From positions 64,001 through 128,000 of the forward strand of contig JAQFVV010000281.1 in NCBI GenBank assembly GCA_028023455.1: a DNA stretch of 64,000 bases, given 5' to 3'. This document shows, piece by piece, positions 1 through 11,757 of the stretch. The number at the start of each line of letters is the position of its first letter. Positions within the stretch are counted from its first letter, which is position 1. Source of the DNA: Epiperipatus broadwayi. Lineage: Eukaryota; Onychophora; Udeonychophora; Euonychophora; Peripatidae. The translations under genes and the position numbers were made by a program. Under the pieces are notes generated by a model. That model did no database searches. It saw only the letters and a program-made list of their open reading frames with translations, and was not told the DNA's origin.

Positions 1-926
1 TAAAGTATTTAAATTCATCAATTTTTATGAATTTGTCACCTGGCTGTATTTCCAAGCTTAAAACAAGCTATGAACATGCTGGTATACAGTAATATATTTT
101 TAATGAATTTTTTCACTGATTTGGTCATATTTCGATAGAATTAGCTAAATTATACTGAACTGCAATGTTAAAGTATTCAAATTCATCAATTTTTAGGAGT
201 GTGTAATTTGGCTGTATTTCCAAGCTTAAAACCCGCTAAGAACATGCTGGTGTACAGTACTATATTTTGAATGAATTTTTTTACTGGTTTTGTCATATTT
301 AGGTAAAATTAGCTAAATTATACTGAACTGCAATGTTAAAGTATTTAAATTCATCAATTTTTAAAAATTTGTAACCAGGCTTCATTTCCAAGCTTAAAAC
401 GCGCTATGAACATGCTGGTATACAGTAATATATGTTTAATGAATTTTTTCACTGATTTTGTCATATTTCGGTAGAATTAGCTTAATTATACTGAACTGCA
501 ATGGTAAAGTATTTAAATTCATCAATTTTTATGAATTTGTCACCTGGCTGTATTTCCAAGCTTAAAACAAGCTATGAACATGCTGGTATACAGTAATATA
601 TTTTTAATGAATTTTTTCACTGATTTGGTCATATTTCGATAGAATTAGCTAAATTATACTGAACTGCAATGTTAAAGTATTCAAATTCATCAATTTTTAG
701 GAGTGTGTAATTTGGCTGTATTTCCAAGCTTAAAACCCGCTAAGAACATGCTGGTGTACAGTACTATATTTTGAATGAATTTTTTTACTGGTTTTGTCAT
801 ATTTAGGTAAAATTAGCTAAATTATACTGAACTGCAATGTTAAAGTATTCAAATTCATCAATTTTTAGGAATGTGTAATTTGGCTGCATTTCCAAGCTTA
901 AAACCCGCTAAGAACATGCTGGTGTA
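1..926. repeat. 168-bp satellite with three-monomer higher-order repeat
   Basis: Monomers start at 1, 169, 337, 505, 673 and 841, so the period is exactly 168 bp. By reading, monomer 1-168 is identical to 505-672 and monomer 169-336 is identical to 673-840, while neighbouring monomers differ at many sites; the array therefore has a higher-order period of 504 bp (A-B-C-A-B). The sixth unit is B-like and breaks off at 926. The array continues past the left edge of the window. Nucleosome-sized monomers in higher-order arrays are typical of centromeric or heterochromatic satellites, but a role here is inference. Confidence 0.95.
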
Positions 927-3050
927 GAGAAGTGCAGTAAACTCTATGCATTTTAAATCATGAATTCAAATAGTGTTCCTATCATGGTGAAGGGCTAAAC
1001 ATCAGGAATCTGGCTATTGTTTCTGAAGTCCCCTAAAAATCTTCAATGAAGCTGCTGACTCTTTTCCAGACCAATCATGCTGCTAAAATTGTGAAAATTC
1101 ATTAAAATACTGTTCAAGTAATCAACCAAATGGTGCCTACATTTTACTCACCTGGACATGTAAACTAAGAACCAGCCCCGGAAGAAATGGGTAATATGTT
1201 TCCATAATGAACCTTAAACTTTCTGGCCAGTTTTGAACTTTACTTTACACTCCCTTTAAGAGCTCTTTTCATTCTTTAATGTAATAATCTCTGTGTAACA
1301 CCTTTTATTTATGCTATTTTAAATTAGTAATTCTCTCAATCTCTAGTCTTTAAATTTAACTTTCCTTCCTTACCATGACGGTTCATTTACTATACTATAT
1401 ATATATTTTGTGTGATTTATTAATGTTGTTTATTTTTAATTATATGCCAATAATCTTTCAACTCGATAAACTCCTTTGTTCTATTTGCCTTATGCAGAAA
1501 ATATAATATTAAATCTGATAATAATTCTCGTCCATTAGAATTAGACTTATACAGTTCGATCAATCATTGAGTCGAAAGAAATTATTAAATGTTTGTTATT
1601 TTTATAATTGTCTAATAATAAATTATTAGCTCCATTTCTAATTATGCCCCAGCTATTTCCTCATGTTTACCAATATGTATTGATTCATATATATAATGTT
1701 ATAAATGTATTTTCTCATATTCACCAATGTGTATTTATTCATATATAATTTTAAAATGTTTTTTGCATGTGTATTTATTCATATATAATCTTAAAATGTT
1801 TTTTGCAAAAAGGGCCGATAAAGGAATCAAATATATTCTAATTCAAATTTCAATTACTTGCTATTTAGATTCAGGAAGGGCACGATGTTTGGGGCATGAT
1901 TAATATAATTTTATAATGCGTTAAAATAGTTTTAGTTAAAAGCTCGTTTGACTTTAATTAATTTGATCAAGTCATCACATAGAGCATTCTATAATTGGGT
2001 TTTATTTTTCAAATGGTGATTATCAAGTGATCATCTTCAACGTTGCTGGCATAGGGCTATCATTCATTTTGCAGGCTTGTCGCTGATGATATTTCTGATA
2101 TTTTAATTATAGAGGAAGAAAGCACTTTCTCCCCCGCTCATGTTATATTTGGAACACCAAAGGCTCATAGTTACGACTCGTCCTGGTTCTCCCGTGTTCC
2201 ACATCTACTTAAAGGGCATAAGACTTGTCAAATACAAGCCACCATACTACTTTTAAATCACCTCTCCTTAAAGGGCAGTAAGCAGCACTGTGGAATGCAA
2301 GCCACCATAGAATCTCTTAGATTATCGACAAACTCAATTGTCTATCAATTTCATTTTTATAGCTCATGAATTCGTCACCTACGGCTTGCCGTTGCCTCTG
2401 TTCCAGTAAAGCTCACTCTGATGCTTTCGTAATTCATGAGTGAAGTGATTTCAATTATAAAAAGTCAAACAAATTCTCAGTTATATCAAAGTAAATAAGT
2501 TTTCTAATAAAAAAGGTTAACGTTATGCCCTAAATAACGTATCTTGCTCTTCATGAATGGATTTGCGAATGTATGAAAATAAATCTCACATTCTTTCATA
2601 TAAAAATTAGAGTAATAATGTCCGGCACAAATGAATACCTTTATCTGCCTTTTTATTTTCTTGTTGGGGGCATAGACATAGAAGTCCAAAATATTGGCGT
2701 AGTACACTCATTGGCATATAATAAGGACTGCCACTCTGATTATAATTATAAACTTTGTTTCTAGGACTCAGAATGCAAGTGATATAATCATTATTTAAAA
2801 ATTCATACAAAACAAACTATTATTATTAAATATTTTCTAAACACACTTGGTTTCCTTAGTTTCTTAATTCTCTTATTCAATAATGTTATTTTAATGTTAA
2901 TGCTCGCTGTCTGTGTTACAACACCAAACATATACATATGATTCGACTAAAAAAGTATACTTAAGTTAATTAATTATTCCATATTAGTGTCAGTTCAAGG
3001 TCTCTAACTTCACCAACCATTGAGCTAGTTTCTGGTGCATAGCACTGTGC
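927..3050. other. intergenic, no gene recognised
   Basis: AT-rich sequence without a convincing reading frame. It holds a 40-bp tandem duplication at about 1728-1807, a GC-richer patch at 2036-2460 with two loosely repeated blocks sharing TTAAAGGGCA and AAGCCACCATA, and an inverted repeat (CTCATGAATT at about 2364 against AATTCATGAG at about 2432). The patch looks like an old repeat rather than a gene. Confidence 0.5.
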
Positions 3051-3127
3051 TGTCGATTTAGATTTCCTTAGATTAAGAGAATTTTTGGAAATAATGAATG
3101 CAATACCATTAATAAAATACAGTCTGA

Positions 3128-4027
3128 TTGGACACTCCACATCAGAGAAACATTTTACTTGATACATATATTGATAATGTTTATCAGAATATTATTAAAG
3201 CAATAAAGCAAAAACAACACAAGAAATATAAGAGCAATTTAACATTAGCTGAAAAAAATGCATTGTATAATTTAGAAAAGAGAGAAGACATTATTATTAA
3301 ACCAGCTGATAAAGATGGAACAATAGTAATTATGAATAGGGATGATTACAAGAATAAAGCCTTGCTTCTTTTAAATGATAGGAATTTTTATGAACCTATA
3401 ACACAGAATATTGTTAATAAATTATTTAGAGGTGTGCTTTCCAGCCTGAAGGATATGAGAGTAAGGAGTCTACTTGATAGGGATACATATAATTTTTTAT
3501 TACCAAGCTCAAATAAACCCAGTAAGTTTTACATTCTGCCCAAGATTCATAAACCTGGTTGTTCTGGTAGACCTATAGTAGCAAGCATTGGATGTCCTAC
3601 TGAGAAAATGTCAGCATATGTAGATAGTCTTATACATGATATTCCTCCATCATTTGATTCTTATGTTAGGGATACTACCCATTTTCTTTATATTTTAGAA
3701 AATGTCAAATCTATACTACCGAGTGAATGTTTTGTGGTGCCATTAGACATTACATCATTGTATACTAATATACCTCATGAAGATGGAATTAGAGCTATTG
3801 AATCTCTTTTAAAAGGGAAAGAATACTGTAAGCACAGAATTATGACTGTTGTTGAATTAGTGAATTTAATCTTAAAGAATAATTATTTTGTTTTTAACTC
3901 TATTATTTACAGAAGCAAAGTACTGCAATGGGAACAAAAATGGCACCAAATTATGCAAACATTTTTTTGGCTCAATTGGAAAGTTCTATACTTGAGAAGG
4001 CTAGCCTTAAACCTCATACTTGGCTGA
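3128..4027 (+). pseudogene. PLE reverse transcriptase, N-terminal part
   Basis: About 299 codons in one frame. Seen motifs: IKPADKDGTIVI near residues 57-68, LPKIHKPGCSGRP near 138-149, and PLDITSLYTNIP near 205-216 (the motif A region with the first catalytic Asp). This order is diagnostic of Penelope-like RTs rather than LINE or LTR RTs. The first codon here is TTG and the real N-terminus lies upstream or is lost. The frame goes wrong near 3915-3925: sequence after that point in this frame no longer matches RT, while the neighbouring frame does. The last 30 or so residues are therefore not RT. Confidence 0.9.
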
Positions 4028-4377
4028 GATATATTGATGATATCTTTATGATCTGGCCATACAAGGAAGAAGAACTTCATATATTTTTTGATTATCTAAA
4101 TAACTTTAATAATAATATAAAATTTTCAATGAATTTTTCTAAAACAGTGGTTCATTTTCTTGATGTTGAGATTACTTGGAGTGATGGTATGCTTAGTACT
4201 AATATATATAGGAAGCCAACTGATAGTCATGCTTACCTACATTTTTATAGTAATCACCCTAAGCACTTAATGACTAATTTCCCTTATAGTCAATTTTTAA
4301 GGATTAAAAGAATTTGCAGTGATCAGGAATTTCTTCAGCAAAATAACAAGTTTTGTATAATAAATTTATCAATATAA
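3928..4377 (+). pseudogene. PLE reverse transcriptase, catalytic C-terminal part
   Basis: Continues the RT of 3128-4027 in another frame, so a small indel separates them. Residues 1-10 carry GTKMAPNYAN (the PLE motif B), residues 33-40 carry LRYIDDIF with the YIDD catalytic box intact, and FLDVEI lies at about 77-82. The end carries the IYRKPT...YLHFYSNHPKHL thumb region of PLEs. The stop at 4375 interrupts the linker; homologous linker residues (for example IPLVLTFNDDLPNI and YRRRRALR) continue in shifted frames to about 4640. The intact catalytic box suggests loss of function came from indels rather than active-site decay. Confidence 0.9.
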
Positions 4378-4689
4378 AATATCCTAAAGGACTGTTAGAT
4401 AGGGCAGTGGTAAAATCTTCAAAAGTTGACAGGCAGGAACTTCTTCTATCTAAGAAAAGAAAGAGTTAAGTTGATAAATATACCACTGGTTCTTACCTTC
4501 AATGATGATTTGCCTAATATTAACCAAATATGATTGAAACATTTTAATATATTAAATTCCACAGATTATCTGAGATCTGTTTTTCCCTATCCACCTAAAG
4601 TTCTATATCGTAGACGTAGGGCACTTAGGATAGACTTATAAGGACAGCTTTTGGCACTAATTTTGTGTCAGAAAAGGGATGTTTTTCAT

Positions 4690-5126
4690 GTGGGGATAAG
4701 AGATGTCTTACATGCAAACATATTATTGTCACAAAGATGGTTTAGGGAGATACCATTTATGATTTTAAATGGTATATCTCCAACTATATTAATTGTAAAA
4801 GTATAAACTTGGTATATTTAATAAAATGTAATAGATGCTTGTGTCATTACATAGGTGAGTCAGCAAACAGTTTACATATTAGAATGACCAACCATAGGTT
4901 TTATATTTTACATAAAAATGAAGATAGACCAGTTTCTAAACATTTCAATTTACCTGATCACTCGACTGATGATTTAAGAGTGGTTATATTGGAAGATAAT
5001 TTTTCTTCCATGAGAGAAAGAAAACAAAAAGAGAGTTTTTTTATTTTTAAATTTAAGACATTACATCTTCATGGAATGAATATGAATATAGGTACTATCA
5101 CATCTTTGAATTACCTGGTTTCCTAA
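4690..5126 (+). pseudogene. PLE GIY-YIG endonuclease domain
   Basis: Upstream of the open frame at 4809 a cysteine-rich piece (CGDKRCLTCKHI, about 4690-4733) matches the conserved Cys motif that precedes PLE nucleases. The open frame gives VYLIKCNRCLCHYIGESANSLHIRM...HR: here GIY becomes VYL and YIG is intact, with the downstream Arg and His expected of the fold. The C-terminal HFNLPDHS...ILED segment matches the usual H...H/E part. The first codon of the 105-codon frame is TTG, so it is not a true start but an internal piece of the PLE protein. Confidence 0.88.
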
Positions 5127-5474
5127 GGATTTATTAATTTTTTTAATTCCTAAATAATTACTTTTTATTTTTTGTTTCCTAAATAATTATTTTATAGGTG
5201 GACTAGCACGAAGTAGAATAAATAGAAAGTGTACATATTAAAAATATATATGCACAAGATATATATGTATATAATAAAATAGATATAGTAAAATATATGT
5301 ATATACAGTATAGATTTTTTAGTGTGTGCATATATAATGAAATATATTTTTTTTATTGTTTTTTGATATATTTTAATATATAATAATTATGTATAGTTTT
5401 TTAAAATGTTTTTTGTGAAATAATATTTTTAGTATTTTTATACAAAGTTTTGTAAATATATATATTTTTTTATA

Positions 5475-5701
5475 CAAAGTTTTTAAAGATTTCTAGCCTA
5501 TAGGAATTAATTTTGTTATCTGATACATAACTGTAATATTTTAGGGCTTAATTTCTGTAAGTAGCCATTTTGCTTTCTGATGAAAACCAAAGTTTTTAAA
5601 GATTTCTAGCCTATAGGAATTAATTTTGTTATCTGATACGTAACTGTAATATTTTAGCGCTTAATTTCTGTAAGTAGCCATTTTGCTTTCTGATGAAAAC
5701 C
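5475..5701 (+). repeat. 113-bp tandem duplication in the PLE 3' region
   Basis: Copy one spans 5475-5587 and copy two 5588-5700, with only a couple of differences. Both end in GCTTTCTGATGAAAACC, the 5' half of the hammerhead-like fold described next; only the second copy runs on into the other half. Tandem 3' or LTR-like duplications are known for PLEs. Confidence 0.85.
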
Positions 5702-5726
5702 AGTCTACTGGTTGAAATATTAAAGC
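5685..5726 (+). ncRNA. hammerhead-ribozyme-like fold at PLE 3' end
   Basis: The sequence shows, in order, GCTTT (5685-5689), the core box CTGATGA (5690-5696), an inverted repeat AACCAGT/ACTGGTT (5698-5704 with 5707-5713) forming helix II, GAAA (5714-5717), TATT, and AAAGC (5722-5726) that pairs with GCTTT as helix I. That is the type I hammerhead order. Hammerhead motifs are an established feature of Penelope-like elements. One extra A after the core box, a very short loop and almost no helix III mean that activity, if any, might need a dimer. Cleavage is not shown. Confidence 0.65.
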
Positions 5727-5729
5727 TTT

Positions 5730-6840
5730 TTTATAGAAGTAATTCTGTGTTTTTATTGTTTTTATTTTTTTTCTAGTTAGTTTGTATATTTATTATTTTC
5801 ATGGATTTATTACTTGCTAAGGAAAATAGAACTATATATATATATATATATATTGAGCTGATATTTTAAGTCAGCTCACATATATATAAGCTCACATATT
5901 TATAATTTTGTCATAGATATTTTCCGAAGTTAAATAGTTGTAAAATAAAAATTAACAAATGATTTTAATTTAATGGGAAGGATAAAATCTTAAACATTTA
6001 TTTTTGCTATAGATTTGAGGAAAAATTTTTAAAAAAAAAAAAAAAGAAAAAAGATAAAATATAATTTATTGTCAAAAATGTTAAAAGTGTTTAATTAAAA
6101 GGGAGAAAACTCGAGAGATAAAAGGGTGGGGGAAAGAAAACAAAATTAGATTGTTGGTAGTAATTAGACTCTATTGTTGAAACTTTCACAAACTAAAAGT
6201 ATTTGGTTAATAATTGCTGTTACACTAATTAAAAAAAAAAAGATAAGAGAAAGAGAGATAAAATCGCTTTTAGAGTAAGTCAGTTGACGTGAGGGACCAG
6301 CAAGGACAATAAAGAAAAAAAAAGAGAGAAGCTGTGCTCCGAATCAAAAATTATTATAGAAATTTATTTTGCGGACTCTTTTCAAATGCATAGTTGCTAA
6401 AGCTATCAAAACCTTCCCCTTTGGGGAATTGGCCACCACTCCATCTGAATGAAGCTACCGAACGAGTCAAGGAAGGGAAAGAAATGTATATCACTAGCCG
6501 GACAACCAAAGGAACATCCATGGATGCACCAGAATTCTCATATACAAGGATAAAGGCACGACAAATGGAATGTGAATCTATGAAAGTCAGACCACTTCGC
6601 TCTGATCGATCAGGGTAATTATAAACTTTTCAATTAATGGGAACTTTAGTTAAAGCGTAATAGAACTTTATCTTTGATTTATTTTTTGTTTATTATATTT
6701 GTTATGAATGTTTCAACAATAGAGGTGGGGAAATAAATTTATTTAATATTGTAAACTATTTATGTTAATTCTTGTTAAATATGGTTATGAAATATTGGTA
6801 TGACTATATATTAAATTATTTAATATCTGTTCGATCTAGA
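5730..6840. other. AT- and purine-rich spacer
   Basis: Contains an (AT)n run at about 5833-5853 with a nearby inverted repeat (GAGCTGATAT...GTCAGCTCA), a poly(A)-like run at 6029-6045, and purine-rich stretches at 6100-6340. A slightly GC-richer open frame at 6394-6618 has no recognisable domain and looks like a chance frame or a repeat fragment. No gene is supported. Confidence 0.45.
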
Positions 6841-7560
6841 GGGTAACAACAGGGTGGGGGTATAAAAGTGCGCTGCAAAGCAACAGAGAACCTTGGGGCG
6901 TTACTTGTTTGTTAGCAGAAAATAAGAGAAGTGTTGAAAGTATAAGAAAATGAAAGACACTTATACATTCATTTTAAGTTTTTGCAAGTTATTTATTTAC
7001 CAAATAAAGTGGGGTTTAAAAATAAACTTCAGGAAAGATTATATACTATAAGTCGCCTTTGTATACATGCCTGCTAGAATCCACAGTGTTAGTGTCGGCG
7101 TGAGTAAATCCATGGTAGATATTTGGGAAGAATACTTAGAAAGTTAACAGTTTGAAAATCAGAAATTGTAAGTCAGTTCTCTCTGGGTCGGGCAGAAAAA
7201 TAATGTTATTAATAATAATAATAATAAAGGAAAGTAATTTTTTTGTATCCAACGTATATTTGAATTCTTTAATTATTTATAATAATTAGTTAGTGTCCTT
7301 AAGTGAAAACCCCTGTCAGATTATAAACAAAATTTGTAATCGGTGAATCGCCGTTCGAAAATAAATAAGACCAGGTTTACGTAAAGCTTCGTGGCCAGGT
7401 TCCAAGAGAGAAATCCTTGGTAGTGCCCTCGGCGGCGATTCTAATAATTAAGATTCAGTTATTAGGGGAAGGAAAAGAGTTGTAGGGTCACAGAGGAGGT
7501 TAGAGGAGGAAAGTATATATATATATATAATTAATTTGCACTACTTAAGTATAAAGTTAT
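6840..7560 (+). promoter_or_regulatory. GC-richer TATA-containing block, LTR or promoter candidate
   Basis: A clear TATA box (GGTATAAAAG, about 6860-6869) is followed by AATAAA-type signals near 7002 and by a patch at 7340-7445 that stands out from the AT-rich surroundings. That patch contains a 9-bp inverted repeat, GAATCGCCG (7345-7353) against CGGCGATTC (7433-7441). The arrangement of TATA box, polyadenylation-like signal and structured downstream region resembles a solo LTR with leader, but no partner repeat was found in the window, so a host promoter is equally possible. Confidence 0.35.
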
Positions 7561-7664
7561 ATTACTAATATTAAATATTACTTACCCTTATATAAGTTTT
7601 ATAAAAGATATGTTACAATTAGCATATATATATTGTAGATATATATATATTACAATATATATAT

Positions 7665-9775
7665 TGAAACAGATATAGTGTTCCATGTATATATATTCAA
7701 GAGATCCCCCCATTTAAAAAAAAACTAGCATGATTTGATCAAATTAAAAAAGAAATAAAGCAAAAAGTTTATAGTTAAAAGAAATTCATTATTGATTTGC
7801 ATGATTTGATCAAATTAAAAAAGAAATAAAGCAAAAAAGTTTGTAGTTAAAATAAAATCATTATTGATTTTATAGTTTCAAATTATAATGCAAATAAAAG
7901 CTGGCATTTATTAAAAAGATTGCATTTTTAATTTTTGGAATGATGTTTTCAAATAAAGTGTGATAACAGCTTGAGGCAGCCTTAATAAATTGAAAAACAT
8001 GGCTTAATCTTCATGTTTTCTTATCTATCCCACTAAAAAGTAGATTATCCAATCATTATGAAGAGAAAGGCAATCAGACTTAAATGAGAACTGTGGGATG
8101 ACTAGGATACATGGGTGGAACTGTTTGGTCAATCCATGAGTTGGTATATATATGGTCAAGTTGCAAGTTCAGAACAGATTTTTAAAAAGTTTTTTCAAAG
8201 AGATATTTTTTAAGTAGATGTTAAAGAAAATTTAAAAAAAAAGATTTCAATTTTAAAAAGATATTAAGAGCAGTTAAAGAACCACTATTAATGATGAAAA
8301 AAAATGTTATTAAGGAAAACATAATGATGGAAAGGTAAACGGTAACAGCATTTCTCTTCATCCATTCTAAGCCATGATTTTTTAAGATTTGCCTGGGTAG
8401 ATAGACATCATGGAAATCCAATAATGCCATCTAGCTAAAATAAAATGATCCCCTTTTTGAAGGGACAACCTGGATAAATGAAGGTAATGATTTTATAAAA
8501 ATATTTAATAATATGTGCGTTTGTAAAAGACAAGACAATACGTCTTTCTTAAACTAAAATTATATATGTTTTTTAAAAGACAAGACAAAATGTTTTTCTT
8601 AAACTAAAATTATATGTGTTTATAAAAGACAAACAAAACAACTTTATTATAAATAAAAAAAAAGAATTATTATTAAAAATACCTACGTAAAAATACATTC
8701 TGTTAATAATAAACTGTAAATGATAAATATTAAAAATATCTAAAATCAAAAGGCATTTTTAAAAAGGATTGACTTCTCATCTACAGATACATTTGAATTA
8801 AAATAAAGTAAAAATTGAATACTTGTAATGATTTTATATGTTTTTTAATATTTATATGTCTTTATAAAAGATAAAACAAAACATCTTTCTTAAAAAAGAA
8901 AAAGAAAATTATGAACAAATTTAGCTATGGAAATACATTTTAGTAAAGATAAATTATAAATACTAAAATACCTATAATCAAAATGCATTTTTAATAAGGA
9001 TTGACTTCTCATCTACAGATGCATTTGAATTAAAATAAAATAAAAAACGAATACTGTACTTATAATGATTGATATTATTGATTTACAAATAAATATACCT
9101 AGAATCATAAGAAATACTGAGCTATTACATATAACTCTAACTGGCTAATAAATGAATGCAGCTGCTGATCAACTTATATAAGAAATATACATCTATAGCA
9201 GACCAAATAAATATTCATGCTAGAATAATTAAATGCTGTATAAATCATAAATTCTTAACTGCATATTACTTCTATCTATATAAAATAAATTCTCACATGG
9301 ATATGCATGGACTTGAAAATGAACTATTGTTAAATTAAACTGCTTCTAAACATCATCTGTTAAGTGGAACTCTGAATTAAATATTATCAGTTGTTAAATA
9401 AAATTGCTGTTACCTAAAACTACTTTTAGTTCTCCAGTTGTTCAATTCTATTTTTTGTTTTTATTGCATCACTCATCATTCATTGCACTTGTTCATGAGA
9501 ATCTCATGCCTTCTGATCTATTATTGGCATAACTAGACCCAGGTAAGTCAGGTTATAGTGAGATGGAACTCTAGTGGGACCATTTGGAAAACCAAACATA
9601 GAAATGTTTAGATGCTTCCAGTCTCTGCTACATCCTCTGATGAGCAGGAAATATTGTTGTAGGGGGGTTAACATCTGCATTGGGCAATGCCAATTGATAG
9701 TTCTTTCCTGCAACATGCTCATCAGGAAATTGTTACAACTGAAGTAATAAAAGGGTTGTATGGGGTCCAGTTACA
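7665..9775 (+). repeat. left long direct repeat (5' LTR candidate)
   Basis: 2111 bp, collinear with 12354-14497. Near 8525-8640 it holds about three tandem copies of a roughly 50-bp unit (AAAAGACAAGACAAAA...TTAAACTAAAATTATAT). A 69-codon minus-strand frame (8430-8221) and a 60-codon plus-strand frame (9156-9338) recur in the other copy, but their differences are mostly amino-acid changing and they resemble nothing known, so they are probably incidental. Confidence 0.8.
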
Positions 9776-10179
9776 TTTGTCACCCTATTGTGAGGCCTTA
9801 TCTAGCTAGCCTATCTATAGGCATAAGCAGATCACGATTCTGTGATATGAACAGTGCATATGATGCAGTGATGTAATTTATTCAAAAAGGGTGGAAAAAT
9901 TTAAAAGAAAAACAACATAAAAATGAATGGCATAAATGGTAGATAAAGAATAAAACAGGCATAACTCAGACTTGGAGTTAAATCATGGTATGGATGGAGA
10001 GAAAAGCTTATCAAAATTGAAATTAAAAAGTACAAATAAAATTAAAAACAAATATTGATGATAACTAGATCAAAAGCAAAAAAGACGATGAATACTGAAA
10101 GTATAGAGAATCTCCCTGGAAAGAAGATAAACAAGAAGACAAAGCAGATAATCAAAAGCAATCATAGAAAACAGGAGAG

Positions 10180-10814
10180 ATGTCCAAAATAATAAAAGAA
10201 TATAACAAGAAAAGAGAGGAACAGAGAGAAGAAGACAACAAGAAAAGACATGAAGAGAGAGAAAAATAAAAAAGAACATAGTAACCAGAGAGAAGAAGAC
10301 AACAAGAAAAGAGATGAACAGAGAGAAGAAGATAACAAGAAAAAGAGAAAAAGATAAAAAAGAATATAGCGACCAGAGAGAAAAAGACAACAAGAAAAGA
10401 GGTGAACAGAAAGAAAAAGACAACAAGAAAAGAGAGAAACTGAAAGAACAGAGAGAAGAAGACAAAAGAGAATTGAAAGAACAAATCAGAGAAATGACTG
10501 AAAGCCAAAATGAAAAGTTCGACCAGTTAATAAATGAGATGACTAACAAAATATTAAAAATGGAGGAAGTGATGGAGGAAGTAAAATACTCATTAATAGA
10601 GCAAGAAGTTAAAATGACCCAGGTATGTGAGTCCATGGATACAAAAATAATAAGAATTCAAGAATCCATGAAGGAGAAGGTGGATATATTGACCACCCAG
10701 ATGAAAGAGATAGAAATAAAAAATAGCAATACATTGCTTAAACAAGAAAAGAGGGAAACAGTCCCAAAAAAAGTCAAAAAGGGAATTATCAAATTAGTCA
10801 TTATGTCCCTATAA
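10180..10814 (+). pseudogene. coiled-coil N-terminal region of gag
   Basis: An ATG at 10180 opens a short Lys/Glu-rich frame that stops near 10266; the same kind of sequence continues in another frame at 10314-10814. The encoded protein is built of repeats around REEDNKKREEQ and REKDNKKR and then a heptad-like stretch (LKEQIREMTESQNEKFDQLI and onward), the signature of a long charged coiled coil. It lies immediately upstream of the gag capsid region at 10823. Coiled coils in gag proteins assist assembly; this is inference. The tandem codon repeats make indels likely, which fits the frame break. Confidence 0.7.
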
Positions 10815-10822
10815 CTAACCAG

Positions 10823-11413
10823 ATGTCTGGAATTGTAAACCAATTCTTAAAAATCAGAACTTTTTCAGGGAGCTGTAATAAAGCACCTATAGAATATTTA
10901 AAAAGTTTGGAGAGATACTTTAATATTAATGTATTGACAGAAGAGGCAAAACTGGCAATAGCATGTAGTCATCTCCATGGTGCAGTGCAAGCATGGTGGG
11001 ATTCACTGTTCACCCAATCTACAAATTTTGATGATTTTAAATGAGCACTAATGAACTGTTTCTGGAGTGACAATTATCAGGAGGGAATTAAATATAAGGT
11101 GTCCCAGGAGAAATGTCCACCTGGAGAGCCTTATACACCCTTCTTTAAAAGACAGGTGGTCAGGCTGAGAATCTTGACATCTGACCCTCTATCTGAACTC
11201 CAGATTATTAGATTGATATGGCACAGCTTCCCAAGTTACATAGAAAGAATGCTGATTGGGACTGATCGTCGATCTATTGAGCAGGTTGCTGAACTATTAA
11301 CTGCCTATGATAGCTGTGGTGCATCACCAGCCAAGGAAGGAGGAGCAAAGCAACCACAAAATAAACCTCCTTATAGAAGAGATGATGGGCCTAGAATAGA
11401 AGCCATCAGATAA
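10823..11413 (+). pseudogene. gag capsid-like protein, one nonsense codon
   Basis: One frame runs from ATG 10823 to the stop at 11411, broken only by a TGA at 11042-11044. Retrotransposon-gag features: FSG...PIEYLKSLERYF near the start, then LAIACSHLHGAVQAWWDSL, then a Phe-rich motif (ALMNCFWSDNY) and IKYKVSQEK...FFKRQVVRL followed by ERML...EQVAELLTAYD. This is the usual order of Ty3-type gag capsid helices. No CCHC zinc knuckle was seen. The same motif order recurs, much decayed, on the minus strand at 21400-22240. The gene sits between the coiled-coil region and a basic tail. Confidence 0.8.
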
Positions 11414-11421
11414 AAAGGAAA

Positions 11422-11757
11422 ATGCCTCCTCGAAATTATAGCAGCTATGACCCACGACCATGGTATCATCACCAAAGAAATGGAATACCACCATGGAGAA
11501 GGCAAAGAAGATATTCAACAGGCAATATGCACAGTCCATACCAAACCCATATAATTAGGAGATCAGATAGTGATGATAATTTGCAGAAAGGTATGGCTAG
11601 AAATGCAAGCCAACATGATGACATATGGCCTGAAAAATGCATGAAAATAGAACAAAATAGAAATTCATCACCTCAAAACAAAGAAAGATGCGATAGGAGA
11701 ACTGATCATGATTATCAGTCTCCCAAGACAGTCTGTAGTTACAATACAAAACAATAA
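11422..11757 (+). pseudogene. basic C-terminal tail of gag
   Basis: A 111-codon frame beginning at ATG 11422 encodes a Pro/Arg/His/Ser-rich, low-complexity protein (for example PWYHHQRNGIPPWRRQRRYS). Position directly after the capsid region and the basic composition suggest the nucleic-acid-binding end of gag. It is in another frame than the capsid, so either an indel or a separate small frame. No zinc knuckle or protease motif is visible. Confidence 0.45.

Larger units (their letters stand above)
3060..5730 (+). mobile_element. Penelope-like retroelement with RT and GIY-YIG endonuclease, decayed
   Basis: The interval holds, in order, PLE reverse transcriptase motifs, the linker typical of PLEs and a C-terminal GIY-YIG nuclease domain, all on the plus strand, followed by a 3' region with a hammerhead-like fold. 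The coding sequence is broken by a frameshift near 3920 and by stops between 4375 and 4800. The 5' boundary is unclear; family members usually carry more N-terminal coding sequence, so the copy is probably 5' truncated. PLEs retrotranspose using the RT with the GIY-YIG endonuclease to nick the target. Confidence 0.9.

Noticed and set aside
8221-8430. Minus-strand 69-codon frame (similar at 12896-13144) as an LTR-encoded accessory protein
   Set aside because: Differences between the two copies are mostly amino-acid changing and there is no promoter or domain support.
9637-9660. CTCTGATGAGCAGGAAATATT in both long LTR copies (also near 14351) as a hammerhead
   Set aside because: CTGATGA and GAAA are present but only four bases lie between them, so no helix II can form.
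10070-10636. 188-codon minus-strand frame rich in Ser/Phe/Leu
   Set aside because: It is the complement of the Lys/Glu-rich coiled-coil gag repeats; the opposite strand explains its composition.
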